Positions 25,825 through 35,311 of a stretch of DNA of 64,000 nucleotides are shown one piece after another. A program made the translations under genes and the position numbers. The stretch's first letter is position 1. Each line of letters begins with the position of its first letter. The notes beneath the pieces were generated by a model. The model made no database searches. It was not told the DNA's origin and worked only from the letters and a program-made list of their open reading frames with translations. The stretch comes from Halothermothrix sp. (lineage in GTDB: Bacteria > Bacillota > Halanaerobiia > DY22613): the NCBI GenBank assembly GCA_016841825.1, contig JAENYK010000018.1, positions 1-64,000 on the forward strand. Direction: 5' to 3'.

Positions 25825-28800
25825 TCACTTGTTTTTCCAAGCTTTTCTTACTTCTGGCAATGGATCATTCATGCAGACTTCTTTCCATTCCATTATAATA
25901 CTAGGTATCTCTTTAGTTTTAAGCAACTGATATAGGGAGAACGCAAGTCTGGCTGATAATGCTCTATATTCTACCATTAAATCATCGGGAAAATAACTTA
26001 ATACTTCTTGATTTCCTTTGTTTTTCAATCTCACTAAATCAGTTTCATCTTTCAGGAATCTAAGAGCTTCGTTAAGCATCATAATATAATTTCTATCTAA
26101 TACATGGGGAAAATATCCTATAATAGAAGTAATATTATTAATAGCTTCATCCAACATTGGCAACCTACGGCTATATATTTTATAAATCCATTCATCTATT
26201 AACTCTTTTGGGACATCCGGAAAATTATCTGATTTTACTGCATTAAAAACCCATAATAAGACTCCTTTAAGTGAAGAACTAACTTGTATTTCATTTATCG
26301 AATTAAGTCCTCTACGTAATTTTTCTATTATAACTTCAGTTGAATATAACTCAAGATACAAAGTTACCGGTAAAGCAGATAAAATACAATAACCAGCTTG
26401 TTCTAACTCATTTAAAACAAAACAAACATTATCCTTTACTTTATCATTATTGCGATCCAAATTTGGTAATATAACATCACCTAATAATAAAATTATATTT
26501 CTTACATGTTCTTTTGGATCGACAGGTGTTCTATATGATAATAAGATATCCTTTTCTATACTCCACCAAGTTATAACCTTTTTTAATAACTTTTCAGCTT
26601 CCTCTGTTGTCCATTCAATAAGATGTTCATTTTCATTGGAAAAATAAGTCGAAACAGAAGCACCTCTACAATTATTTATATACTTATCAAATTGATGTCC
26701 TCCTGAGTAAGAAATAGCATTTTGATCCTTAATAAAACTTTTACCATATATGCTTGGTATTTCTGTTTCTAAAATTAGCTTTTTTATTTGTCCTTTAATA
26801 TCTCTCGTTTCAGCCCCGAGTATAGATAGAAATCCAAACTCATAAATATTCAAATTCATAGGTAAGCCTGTTTCGTCATCAATTTTAGCCCAAAGTGCTT
26901 TCTCATATTCTTCTTTTTCATATTTTGTAAAAGCATCTATGTCATTTAGAACATTTAATCTTGTTATAGCCCTTCTCCGTACATTGTCTGTTCCACTTGC
27001 CGCAACATTTAGCAATTTTGAGATAGGTACATCCCATGAATCCCGATTAAAACTATCACTTAATTTGTAATCCTCCGACCAGTTAATATAATCGAATGGT
27101 TCAACAAATTCAGACTCTATGCCAACATTATAATTATCTATTTCTGGGATAGGAAAAACTAATAGGCTTTCCATTTTTTCTACAATCTGTCTATCGGGAA
27201 AAGCAAATAAAATCCGCCTAAATAATTTACACACATACCTGTGTATATTTATTTTCTTTCGTAAAAAAGGATTAGCATAAAGGGTCATAGCTAAATCAAA
27301 TAAATTATTAAGTTGTTCATCAGAAAATCGAAAGCAAATTCTAGAGATTAATTCAATCAAACTAGGTAAAATTCGATTCATAAAACTATGAATATTTTTA
27401 ATATCCTCTGTATCTTTGATTATTTGTTCAAAAGCTGACAAAAGCAAATTATAAAAATGATTAACTTCTTCATCTGTCAAAGTAACTATTGTTACTCGGT
27501 CAAATCGTTCTTCTAGTTCTTCACCCTTTCCTGTCCTTATGATTGAACTAAAAGCCCAGAGAGGAGCATACGGTTCAACCCATTTTGCTGACTTTACAAT
27601 CTCTTTAGTAAAAAATGCAACCATTCCACAACGAAATGGGATTGCTGCCTCTTCTAACATACGTAAAATTGAAAAGGAATGCCACATTTCGTCACTAATA
27701 GAAGAGCCTAGATTAAACTGTTTCACGATCTGCCCAGGATCAAAACTTTTTTTGCCCTTTTTCTCTCCTGATAAACCAGGTGTAGAAGATGCAATTATAC
27801 CCATAAGTGTTTCTATTTCGTGCCATGGATTACATCTATATCTACCAAGTTCTGCCCATCTATCACTATACTCTCCAATATTATCTCTATCCCATTGGTT
27901 ATCTTTTAATGCTTTAATTAATACCATTACCCAACCTTCTTGTGATAAAAGAGAGTAATCTGGCCTATCTGCCTTTAAACGCAGACGAATTTGATCTAAT
28001 GCATTTTGGGCAGTCTTTTCAGATTCCTCCATTTCTCCTATTTCCGCAAGTAGTGCTGCACGTTTAACTTCCCAGAAAGGCAGTTCTGGAGTTTTAGGCC
28101 ATCTATCAAGAATATTTTTTAAATTAATGATATCTAACTTGAATATGTTAAATAAGCACATCTCATAATGCCACCTTGCAACCCAATCTAAACGATTATT
28201 AATTACTTTTTCTAATTTCTCCATACATAGAGTGAATCGCTTTATATCTTGATCCTCTCTAGCATTTCTAGCTAATGCAAAATTCAATTCGACCCAACAG
28301 TCTCTAATAGATGACCAATCTAGTAAATTATCATTAGGATTTATACAATCTTCACTCTTTGCAATACATTTAGGGAATGGGTTTATTTTTTCTACTACTG
28401 TAGTAATCCCGTCTACCCAATTCGTAAATAAAGGTTTCAATGCTACTTCCAGTCTCCAATTCAATTCATACAATAAAGCGAGCCTATTATGAAGAGACAA
28501 TTTTTCAATAGAAGTTAAAATTGGATTTATCCATCCTTCTGTGTACCGCCAGATTTTATCTCTACTATCTTTTGGAGCAATAATCCATCCTGGATAATTC
28601 AAACGAATATTCTTCCATTTATAAATTAATTTGAGTAAATCTTCTTTTTCCAGAGTCTGATTGAATTCTGGACGTAGTTCTCCTAATTCAGGAAAAGGAC
28701 TCGGCCCTTCTGGAATATAAGGTAAATCTATGTCTTCGTTAATGACCTTTTTTCCATTTGGAACTGGCCATTTCATTACATCTGGTTTTTTCCCATATTT

Positions 28801-29661
28801 TAAATTTACTAAAAACCACTCTAAAGCTTTTTGAAATTTCATTGCTCCAGGATATTCAGAATCTGGAAACAATGGTGAAAAATCTATTGGGGTAATACCT
28901 CTCGCCTCCAAAACCCGCTTTTGCGTTGTAGAAATAAAACCACAAAAATAAATTGGAGGTGTATCTTTGCCAAGATTATCTCTCACCCACCCAATCCACT
29001 TTAGAAAATTCGGGTCATCCCCCGAAAAACCGACAAGACATAAAATATTTTCCATTATAGATTGTTGTACAGTATTAACAAAGGCAGAATAATCTTTAGG
29101 ATATGATCTATAATCTTCTTCAGTGATAATAAAAGGACGATGAGAAGGAAAACTACCATGTAACTTAACTATACGGGGTTTCATTTTATTCGGGATATCT
29201 GAAACCGTTAAAACTAAATCATATTTCCGATCATAAATGTAAGGACGAGTTCTTTCTAATAGAGTATCATAATTAGTAGTAAATACATCTCCCCACGGAA
29301 GCGAAAGTAATAACTTATGTAATTTACCAGGTATATGATCCTGATCAGGTAATGCTCTTATAATCAGGTCATCTAAAGCTTGTCTACCAAAGGTTAATTC
29401 ATATTCACTAGCTATTTTTAGTGCATCACTGGTTGAACTAGTTGAGTCTAATTCTTGATAAGGATATAAATCTTTTTTTAGTATTGAAATTAGCTCCGTC
29501 CAGTTGAGAAATGGTTGTGCACGTTCAGAGACTTTTTCTGCATTTAAGCTAAATCCAGAGCCCACCATCACTGACACTTTGCCATACTCACGTTCCATCC
29601 AAAGTCGCTTTCTTATTTGCTCAATATGATGCTGGTCGGGTAATATTTTGTTATTAGTCAA
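25825..29661 (-). CDS. Large SIR2-domain defence protein, Dsr1-like
   Basis: 1278 residues counted from the TTG at 29661, which has GGAGG nine bases upstream; the longer frame from 29745 has no ribosome site. An N-terminal SIR2 domain has GSG at 34-36 (VMVGSGFSLNAE), TTNYD at 128-132 and catalytic His168 (IVKLHGSFPS), followed by LVGFSGDDPNFLKWIG. About 950 helical residues without known motifs follow, as in defence-associated sirtuins, whose C-terminal part senses phage proteins and whose SIR2 domain destroys NAD+. Size fits Dsr1 better than Dsr2 (about 1000). It is monocistronic, and all catalytic residues are intact. Confidence 0.8.
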   Translation of the reverse strand: MTNNKILPDQHHIEQIRKRLWMEREYGKVSVMVGSGFSLNAEKVSERAQPFLNWTELISILKKDLYPYQELDSTSSTSDALKIASEYELTFGRQALDDLIIRALPDQDHIPGKLHKLLLSLPWGDVFTTNYDTLLERTRPYIYDRKYDLVLTVSDIPNKMKPRIVKLHGSFPSHRPFIITEEDYRSYPKDYSAFVNTVQQSIMENILCLVGFSGDDPNFLKWIGWVRDNLGKDTPPIYFCGFISTTQKRVLEARGITPIDFSPLFPDSEYPGAMKFQKALEWFLVNLKYGKKPDVMKWPVPNGKKVINEDIDLPYIPEGPSPFPELGELRPEFNQTLEKEDLLKLIYKWKNIRLNYPGWIIAPKDSRDKIWRYTEGWINPILTSIEKLSLHNRLALLYELNWRLEVALKPLFTNWVDGITTVVEKINPFPKCIAKSEDCINPNDNLLDWSSIRDCWVELNFALARNAREDQDIKRFTLCMEKLEKVINNRLDWVARWHYEMCLFNIFKLDIINLKNILDRWPKTPELPFWEVKRAALLAEIGEMEESEKTAQNALDQIRLRLKADRPDYSLLSQEGWVMVLIKALKDNQWDRDNIGEYSDRWAELGRYRCNPWHEIETLMGIIASSTPGLSGEKKGKKSFDPGQIVKQFNLGSSISDEMWHSFSILRMLEEAAIPFRCGMVAFFTKEIVKSAKWVEPYAPLWAFSSIIRTGKGEELEERFDRVTIVTLTDEEVNHFYNLLLSAFEQIIKDTEDIKNIHSFMNRILPSLIELISRICFRFSDEQLNNLFDLAMTLYANPFLRKKINIHRYVCKLFRRILFAFPDRQIVEKMESLLVFPIPEIDNYNVGIESEFVEPFDYINWSEDYKLSDSFNRDSWDVPISKLLNVAASGTDNVRRRAITRLNVLNDIDAFTKYEKEEYEKALWAKIDDETGLPMNLNIYEFGFLSILGAETRDIKGQIKKLILETEIPSIYGKSFIKDQNAISYSGGHQFDKYINNCRGASVSTYFSNENEHLIEWTTEEAEKLLKKVITWWSIEKDILLSYRTPVDPKEHVRNIILLLGDVILPNLDRNNDKVKDNVCFVLNELEQAGYCILSALPVTLYLELYSTEVIIEKLRRGLNSINEIQVSSSLKGVLLWVFNAVKSDNFPDVPKELIDEWIYKIYSRRLPMLDEAINNITSIIGYFPHVLDRNYIMMLNEALRFLKDETDLVRLKNKGNQEVLSYFPDDLMVEYRALSARLAFSLYQLLKTKEIPSIIMEWKEVCMNDPLPEVRKAWKNK

Positions 29662-29758
29662 GACATATAACCTCCATTCATCTAAACTTAATATCTTTTT
29701 TATTTGTACTCTTTCATGGAAAAGATTTTTTGATTTTATTACCAAATTTGGTTGAATT

Positions 29759-30885
29759 TTAATTTAGAATCTTTTCTGTTGTTGCAGCTATGTACTTAAC
29801 ATTAGTTAGAGCTTCTGCTAACTGTTTATTTAGGTCATCATTTTTTATATATGCCTTTTGACCTTCGGCAATATCTACATATGGTTAGTCTAATTTATTC
29901 AGTAATTTAGATATACCCGCCTCATCTAAATTTTGATTTTGAATTTGAATAGCCATAAGTCTTAGTATCTTTTCTTCTAAGGTTTGGTAATCAAAAAGTA
30001 TTCCAGTAAATCACCACAAATCTTTTTACCCACATTTTCATTCAGCAAAATATCATAAACTACATCAACCAATGGACCATTTCCTGCTAAGATATTTACA
30101 TCAATACGTTCCACTATGTTCAGTTTTTGATTAACATTTAGCTTTTTGGATTTTAACAATTGAGTTATATCTCCAATATCTAATTGAAATTCATCAAAAT
30201 TCTGTATAGATAATTAAACATTCTGCTCAACAAGGAATATATGCATATTATTGTCTTCTTTCAAAATCTCAACACTATCTGGTGTAAAATCTAATAAATT
30301 ATATTCTATCAAACTCTTCATCCTACCATCAGGTAAGTTACGTAATTCGCTAACAGCAAGCGTATGTGAAATACATCCAATTAAGAATTTAAAACTGGCC
30401 TCTGATAGTTTTTTATTCCTTATTAGTTCAACTGAAAGAGCCTAAGAAATATTTAATTGGTCCTTTGCTAATTTTTGATAATGTTCCTCATAATTCAAGT
30501 ACTTTGTTAAATCATCAGTAATGTATCCAAATTTTTTATAATATTCATCAATGTTAAACCAATTTAATTCAACTTTCGAACATCGAATAAATGTATCCCA
30601 TAAATCCGAATCCACTTTACTAAAATCAGTTATAACAATGTTCACTTTCTCAATAACTGTTTTTTTATTCTCAAGTGTAATATTTTTGCTAAGCAGTTCT
30701 AGTATTGTTTTTTCTGTCTCACTATCGTTATTTTGTAATTTTAACAAGACATTTTCAATATAAATATCAATATTTTCATCAATATAACGTAATAAACTAA
30801 TACAATTAGAATCCTTAATCGTAGTATAATTTGACCTTTTTAAATCATATACTTTAGAGATACCATCTCTGAAAACTAATTATAC
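29759..30885 (-). pseudogene. Decayed C-terminal part of a YobI-like P-loop NTPase
   Basis: Several minus-strand frames line up without overlap: SKVYDLKRSNYTTIKDSNCI, YIENVLLKLQNND, then VELNWFNIDEYYKKFGYITD, ALSVELIRNKKLSEASFKFL, LKSKKLNVNQKLNIVERIDV and, at the end, KYIAATTEKILN. They are separated by stops or shifts near 30440, 30215, 29975 and 29885. The low-complexity helical style and the phrases resemble the C-terminal region of YobI-type NTPases (about 1200 residues); the NTPase domain is absent. Family assignment is tentative, but the decay is clear. Confidence 0.55.
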
Positions 30886-31211
30886 TTCAGCACACTTGAA
30901 AAACAACTGGTACTATATGATTATAAGCAATTAAATGAAAAGAAAAAAGACTTCGTCAGTTATATATAGTCATTAAAATATAATTAATACATAATCGCTA
31001 TGATTTTACTTTTCGCCATTTCTATTTGAATTCCTGTCAGTTCTCGTCTTTTTTTCAACTAAACCAACCATACGTCCAATAAATTTTATCTTGTAGAACT
31101 TTTTAATAGTAATTTGGTACTACAATTTCCCAGTTATATATTGGTTAACTTTCTTTTATAATCTTAAAGATCAAAATACTCCCCCCATTCCCCCAATCCA
31201 AGCCCCAAAAC
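30886..31211. other. Intergenic region between the island and the tRNA genes
   Basis: No gene or tRNA-end duplicate found. If the island inserted at the tRNA-Leu 3' end, the junction would lie here. Confidence 0.45.
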
Positions 31212-31241
31212 AAAAAAGACACCCTCCCTCAGAAGATGTCT
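31212..31241 (-). terminator. Terminator of the tRNA operon
   Basis: Stem AGACA/TGTCT with a partly paired interior, followed by six T on the minus strand, 21 nt after tRNA-Leu. Confidence 0.6.
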
Positions 31242-31262
31242 CAATCCATACAAATATTAACT

Positions 31263-31348
31263 TGGTGCGAACCGGGGGACTCGAACCCCCACGAGGGTAA
31301 CTCGCTAGATCCTAAGTCTAGTGCGTCTGCCAATTCCGCCAGGTTCGC
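31263..31348 (-). tRNA. tRNA-Leu (UAG)
   Basis: 86 nt with encoded CCA. Acceptor GCGAACC/GGTTCGC, a long variable arm as expected for Leu, T-loop GGTTCGAGTCC and anticodon loop CTTAGGA (anticodon TAG). Second gene of a two-tRNA transcript. Confidence 0.95.
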
Positions 31349-31355
31349 ATATTGA

Positions 31356-31433
31356 TGGGGTGGCTGATGGGATTCGAACCCACGACCCCCAGAGCCACAA
31401 TCTGATACTCTAACCAACTGAGCTACAGCCACC
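31356..31433 (-). tRNA. tRNA-His (GUG)
   Basis: 78 nt with encoded CCA and the extra G(-1) that pairs with C73, the identity mark of tRNA-His. Acceptor GTGGCTG/CAGCCAC, anticodon loop TTGTGGC (anticodon GTG). Confidence 0.95.
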
Positions 31434-31471
31434 ACAATGTACGCAGAGTTCAACCCACGTCTACAAAATGT

Positions 31472-31500
31472 ATTATATTCTGAAATCTCAGCGAAATCAA
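31472..31500 (-). promoter_or_regulatory. Promoter of the tRNA-His/tRNA-Leu operon
   Basis: TTGATT (31495-31500), 17-nt spacer, TATAAT (31472-31477) on the minus strand, about 38 nt ahead of tRNA-His. Confidence 0.75.
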
Positions 31501-31575
31501 TGCTAATTTAGTCTGAACATATAGGGTTATCAGCACACATCACTGTTTTTCTCTCTCTAACTCACTATTTCACTA

Positions 31576-32256
31576 CTATCCAGAAACCAATACACTCCCG
31601 GTGAAGCCATATTTCTTTTCTCTGGCTGTCTGCATATAATACATAGCCGAATCTACGATTCCCAATTTGTCATACGCTCTACCCAGATGGAAATAAGCCT
31701 CCCAGTCATCAGGATGATGATAAATAGCTTGATGAAAGTAATGTCGCGCTTCATCATAAGATCCCAGATTAAACCAGGCAGCACCCAAATTAAAGTATCC
31801 ATCACTGTTATCAGGATAAAATTCGACCACTTTATTAAAGTAGTAAATTGCCTGAGGATACATCTTTTTGACCGCATACAAATGTCCCAATCCATTATAT
31901 GCCGCTGCTATTACGTGGGGATCGGTACTCTCATCTAAAACTCGCTTTAGTTCCTGTACCGCTTCGTCAAAGATCAAAAGATCATAATACACACTTTTTC
32001 GACGAAAGCTATTAATGTAATCAAAAAGGGGTTTACCATCTGATTGAATTTCCTCAGAAATAGTAAAACCCCCGGATAAATAATCATCTAATTCTTCAGC
32101 AACACAAAACAAACGGCCAACCATACCACGAAGACTACTACACACTTCGTGAACTTTCTCCACAGATTCTACTTCACTGTCAAAATTATTAACAACTTCC
32201 TGACAGTAATTTCGGATTTGCCCCAGCTCAGCCTGAAATCTTTCTTGCCCATTCAT
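31576..32256 (-). CDS. TPR-repeat protein
   Basis: 226 residues from the ATG at 32256; an in-frame ATG at 32268 directly abuts the AAGGAG and is less suitable. The N-terminal half is helical; the C-terminal half has at least three canonical TPRs, AAYNGLGHLYAVKKMYPQAI, GYFNLGAAWFNLGSYDEARH and AYFHLGRAYDKLGIVDSAMY. A cytoplasmic scaffold, role unknown. First chromosomal gene beyond the tRNA boundary. Confidence 0.75.
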   Translation of the reverse strand: MNGQERFQAELGQIRNYCQEVVNNFDSEVESVEKVHEVCSSLRGMVGRLFCVAEELDDYLSGGFTISEEIQSDGKPLFDYINSFRRKSVYYDLLIFDEAVQELKRVLDESTDPHVIAAAYNGLGHLYAVKKMYPQAIYYFNKVVEFYPDNSDGYFNLGAAWFNLGSYDEARHYFHQAIYHHPDDWEAYFHLGRAYDKLGIVDSAMYYMQTAREKKYGFTGSVLVSG

Positions 32257-32403
32257 ACCACAGATCATCTCCTTCTTGTGATTCCATAGCTTTACTGATT
32301 ACCATGAATTTCCAAGCCATACATGATAACCATATTATATATTATGTCTTTTACTCACTGAATAATGTATCAGGCTGAGACTTTTTTTAAAAATTATTCA
32401 CTT

Positions 32404-33342
32404 TTATTCTAACATTTTTTGCACATTTTTCCCTGCCGGCAGTCCACCCATATCCGATGCAGTTGTTACAGCCCTGACAACCGCCTGACTGACCACATCT
32501 CCAGCTAACATCCCTAACAGAGTCTGGTCAATCTCCAAATTACCACACCCCAAAGCAAATAACGTATCTCCATCAAAGGCAGTATGTATCGGTCTGATCG
32601 TCCTTACTAATCCTTGATGACTCACCTGAGCCAGTTTGTTCGCTTCGGATTTAGTTAATCTGGCATTAGTATAGACTACCCCGATCGTAGTATTAGTGAA
32701 TTGACGTATCTCCTGATAACTGGTACGTAGCACCTCCTCCGTCTTCCCAAACCCCAACTCACTTCTCACTCCAGCCAATATCTCACCACTCTGTGGCTCA
32801 TAAACATCACCAACAGCGTTGACAACCACCACGGCACCTATCTCTAATTCGCCAACCTTAATCTCAGCCATACCTAACCCGGATTTTGTAGCCCATTCCA
32901 TCCCCTTAATCTTCCCGACAGTTGCACCGATTCCGACACCGACACAACCTTCCAGTAGATTATTCTCCACCGCATTCAAACAAGCCTGATATCCCATCTG
33001 ACAATCTGGACGCACCTGATGATCTCCAATAGCCAGATCAAAGATCACTGCCGCGGGGACTATAGGTACACGGGCTATCCCTACATCAAAACCAACTCCC
33101 AGCTCTTCAAGATAAGCCATTACTCCGTCAGCAGCTGCCAATCCAAAAGCACTTCCACCGGCCAGCAAAATCCCGTGGACCTGTCCCACTGTCATCAAAG
33201 GATTCAGCAAATCAGTCTCCCTGGTACCCGGAGCTGCCCCCCGAACGTCTACACCACCAACCGCACCTTCAGGGCAGAGGACTACTGTACACCCCGTGAT
33301 CCCCTGATGGTTCTCCGCATGTCCAATCTTAATTCCCATCAT
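32404..33342 (-). CDS. P1 (S58, DmpA-type) family peptidase
   Basis: 312 residues. Matches the DmpA/P1 family of self-cleaving N-terminal nucleophile aminopeptidases: early GHAENHQGITGCTVVL, GGSAFGLAAADGVM, GIGATVGKIKGMEW, and the cleavage-site region FTNTTIGVVYTNARLTK, where the residue after the cut (Thr) becomes the nucleophile. Members cleave N-terminal D- or L-residues or beta-peptides; the substrate here is unknown. Its start overlaps the ECF S-component stop by one base, so the two are co-translated. Confidence 0.85.
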   Translation of the reverse strand: MMGIKIGHAENHQGITGCTVVLCPEGAVGGVDVRGAAPGTRETDLLNPLMTVGQVHGILLAGGSAFGLAAADGVMAYLEELGVGFDVGIARVPIVPAAVIFDLAIGDHQVRPDCQMGYQACLNAVENNLLEGCVGVGIGATVGKIKGMEWATKSGLGMAEIKVGELEIGAVVVVNAVGDVYEPQSGEILAGVRSELGFGKTEEVLRTSYQEIRQFTNTTIGVVYTNARLTKSEANKLAQVSHQGLVRTIRPIHTAFDGDTLFALGCGNLEIDQTLLGMLAGDVVSQAVVRAVTTASDMGGLPAGKNVQKMLE

Positions 33343-33866
33343 TATATCTTCCCTCCTCTTGCTTTCTGTACGCCAATACCGATAAAATACACAATAATTC
33401 CTGCTACAATCGCTTCAGGTATGCCATTAATTAAGCCGACACTAACTGCTCCTTCAATAGGTAAATCTCCGTGAAATACAATCATTCCCAATACTAAAAC
33501 AGTATTCGTCAAAGAACCAATTACTCCTGCTAATCCAAAAGCAAAATGCCCACTGAACCGCCTGACCAATATAAACACATAATAACTGACAACTCCAATG
33601 AATAATCTAGGCAATATTGAGATAGTTGGATCGGCAAAAAATGGTGACCTGGGTTGTAGCCAACTAAAAAATCCAAAAATAAATCCCACCAATGTCCCGA
33701 CCAATGGCCCTTCCAATACTGCACCAAGAATCACCGGCAGATGCATAATCGTCGCATTTATTCCCGTTGGCAAAGGAATAAAACCCAAACCAGTCTGACC
33801 CAAAAACAGACTTATACCACCGAGGACACCCGATATTACCAGATCACGGGTCTTAATTCTCATCAT
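33342..33866 (-). CDS. ECF transporter S component
   Basis: 174 residues from the ATG at 33866 (TTAGGTGGTGTC ahead). About six membrane segments with the ECF S-component style: an Ala/Gly-rich first helix (VISGVLGGISLFLGQTGLGF), LPVILGAVLEGPLVGTLVGF and PRLFIGVVSYYVF. S components bind a vitamin or related substrate and borrow a shared energizing module, which is not coded here. Coupling with a peptidase is notable. Substrate not predictable. Confidence 0.8.
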   Translation of the reverse strand: MMRIKTRDLVISGVLGGISLFLGQTGLGFIPLPTGINATIMHLPVILGAVLEGPLVGTLVGFIFGFFSWLQPRSPFFADPTISILPRLFIGVVSYYVFILVRRFSGHFAFGLAGVIGSLTNTVLVLGMIVFHGDLPIEGAVSVGLINGIPEAIVAGIIVYFIGIGVQKARGGKI

Positions 33867-33902
33867 GACACCACCTAACATGTTAGTTTCTATCTCCCGT
33901 CT

Positions 33903-34361
33903 TTAGCCACAAAAATATTTGACTAATCCATAGATAGCAGCAGTAATTCCCGATGCCACTAATGGACCTACAGATACACCTTTCAAAATTACAACTCCAA
34001 TAATAATTCCAACGATCGACATCCCTACAACCATTGGATTTTCGTTCATTAATTGAACACCTTGACGGGCCAAAATCGTCACCAATACCCCGATAACCAC
34101 CGCTAAAATTCCCAGTGGATCTTTAATAAAACGGAGAAACTTGTCTGTTCCAAATTCTCCCATAGCGATAGGTGCCAGAAGGGCTATCATCAAAATAGTC
34201 AAACCAATTTCCATACCATTATCATCTATATATTTAATTAAAGAATTTAAGCGTAACACCTTTAACACCAGCAGAATACCTAATGCAATTAGCACAGACT
34301 TATTTCTGACTATCAAAGCCAGTCCCAGAGTTACCAGCAAGATAATATACGATTCAGACAT
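33903..34361 (-). CDS. DUF441 family membrane protein
   Basis: 152 residues with four membrane helices (about 4-24, 45-65, 75-95, 108-150) and the family phrases IALLAPIAMGEFG and DPLGILAVVIGVLVTILARQG. DUF441 (YtwI-like) proteins are found in many Bacillota; no function is established. ATG behind AAAGGAG. Divergent from cwlD. Confidence 0.88.
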   Translation of the reverse strand: MSESYIILLVTLGLALIVRNKSVLIALGILLVLKVLRLNSLIKYIDDNGMEIGLTILMIALLAPIAMGEFGTDKFLRFIKDPLGILAVVIGVLVTILARQGVQLMNENPMVVGMSIVGIIIGVVILKGVSVGPLVASGITAAIYGLVKYFCG

Positions 34362-34447
34362 TATTTAACTCCTTTCCCAAATCAAAATTTTTCAAAACCC
34401 CTACTGAAACTCAATTTTCTTTAATATAATATATTGAGGTGAAAAAA

Positions 34448-35176
34448 GTGATCATCATTATCCGCAAATCCCTAATCTGTTTTGTTATAGCCTGTCTAAT
34501 CGGATTATCCTTCATCATCTTCTTGCCCAGTTTTGCCTTCTCACCAGATCTAACTCTTCCCAGAATGCCAACCATTCTGCTAGATCCGGGACATGGTGGT
34601 TGGGATGGAGGAACCCATGATTTTAATGGACTGTTAGAAAAGAATATTGTTCTGGACTATGCTTTTTTACTAAAAACTGAACTGGAAAAATATAATTTTC
34701 AGGTTCAGATGACCCGCACCACCGACCGGGAATTAAGTGAATTCGCCCCATATCAGGGAACCAGACAACGAACCGATCTGCTGGCGAGAGTGATGATGGT
34801 GACCCAATATAAAGCAAATATTATGCTCAGCATCCATGTAAACGCAGCTGCTAATCATGACCTCTGTGGAGCTATCGCCTTCTATCAACGCCAATCTACC
34901 GATAGCAAAAAATTAGCTAAATCTATTCAAAACTCAATTCAAAAACTGCAAACCTACAACCAACAGACCATTCTTCCGGCCAACTTTTATATTTTAAACC
35001 AGTCACCTATTACTACAGTACTTCTGGAATTAGCTTTTATCACCCATCCCAGAGAACATGATGACTTACAAAATCCAGATTACCTGAAAAAAATGGCAGA
35101 ACTCGTTGCCTTAGCTGTCTATCAATACACAGTCGACAAACATTCCAAACCTACTATCTTTCACTATCTATTTTAG
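34448..35176 (+). CDS. cwlD: N-acetylmuramoyl-L-alanine amidase CwlD
   Basis: 242 residues from the GTG at 34448, which has GAGGTG six bases ahead; the GTG at 34439 is part of that site. An N-terminal membrane anchor (about 7-27) precedes an Amidase_3 zinc domain: His in LLDPGHGGWDGG, Glu in LLEKNIV, His in IMLSIHVNA and catalytic Glu in VLLELAFITHP. CwlD removes peptides from muramic acid in spore cortex so that muramic-delta-lactam can form. A TATAAT at 34425-34430 may be its -10 box. Confidence 0.85.
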   Translation: MIIIIRKSLICFVIACLIGLSFIIFLPSFAFSPDLTLPRMPTILLDPGHGGWDGGTHDFNGLLEKNIVLDYAFLLKTELEKYNFQVQMTRTTDRELSEFAPYQGTRQRTDLLARVMMVTQYKANIMLSIHVNAAANHDLCGAIAFYQRQSTDSKKLAKSIQNSIQKLQTYNQQTILPANFYILNQSPITTVLLELAFITHPREHDDLQNPDYLKKMAELVALAVYQYTVDKHSKPTIFHYLF

Positions 35177-35177
35177 C

Positions 35178-35215
35178 AAAAAAAATACTGAATATCCATA
35201 ATAGACATTCAGTAT
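35178..35215 (-). terminator. Terminator of the chemotaxis receptor gene (bidirectional)
   Basis: Nine-base stem ATACTGAAT/ATTCAGTAT with eight T on the minus strand, between convergent genes. Confidence 0.75.
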
Positions 35216-35311
35216 GATAAATTTCTTTCAGCATACACAGCTAATTTTTTGTCTAGATAATAAATTTATCCTATTCATCCACCACAGCAAAGTGGAAGAT
35301 ACTTACTTTAA

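Noticed and set aside
29662-29745. Upstream extension of the Dsr1-like protein
   Set aside because: The extension has no ribosome site, while GGAGG is well placed before the TTG at 29661.
31241-31453. 70-codon minus-strand frame
   Set aside because: It lies wholly on the tRNA-His and tRNA-Leu genes.
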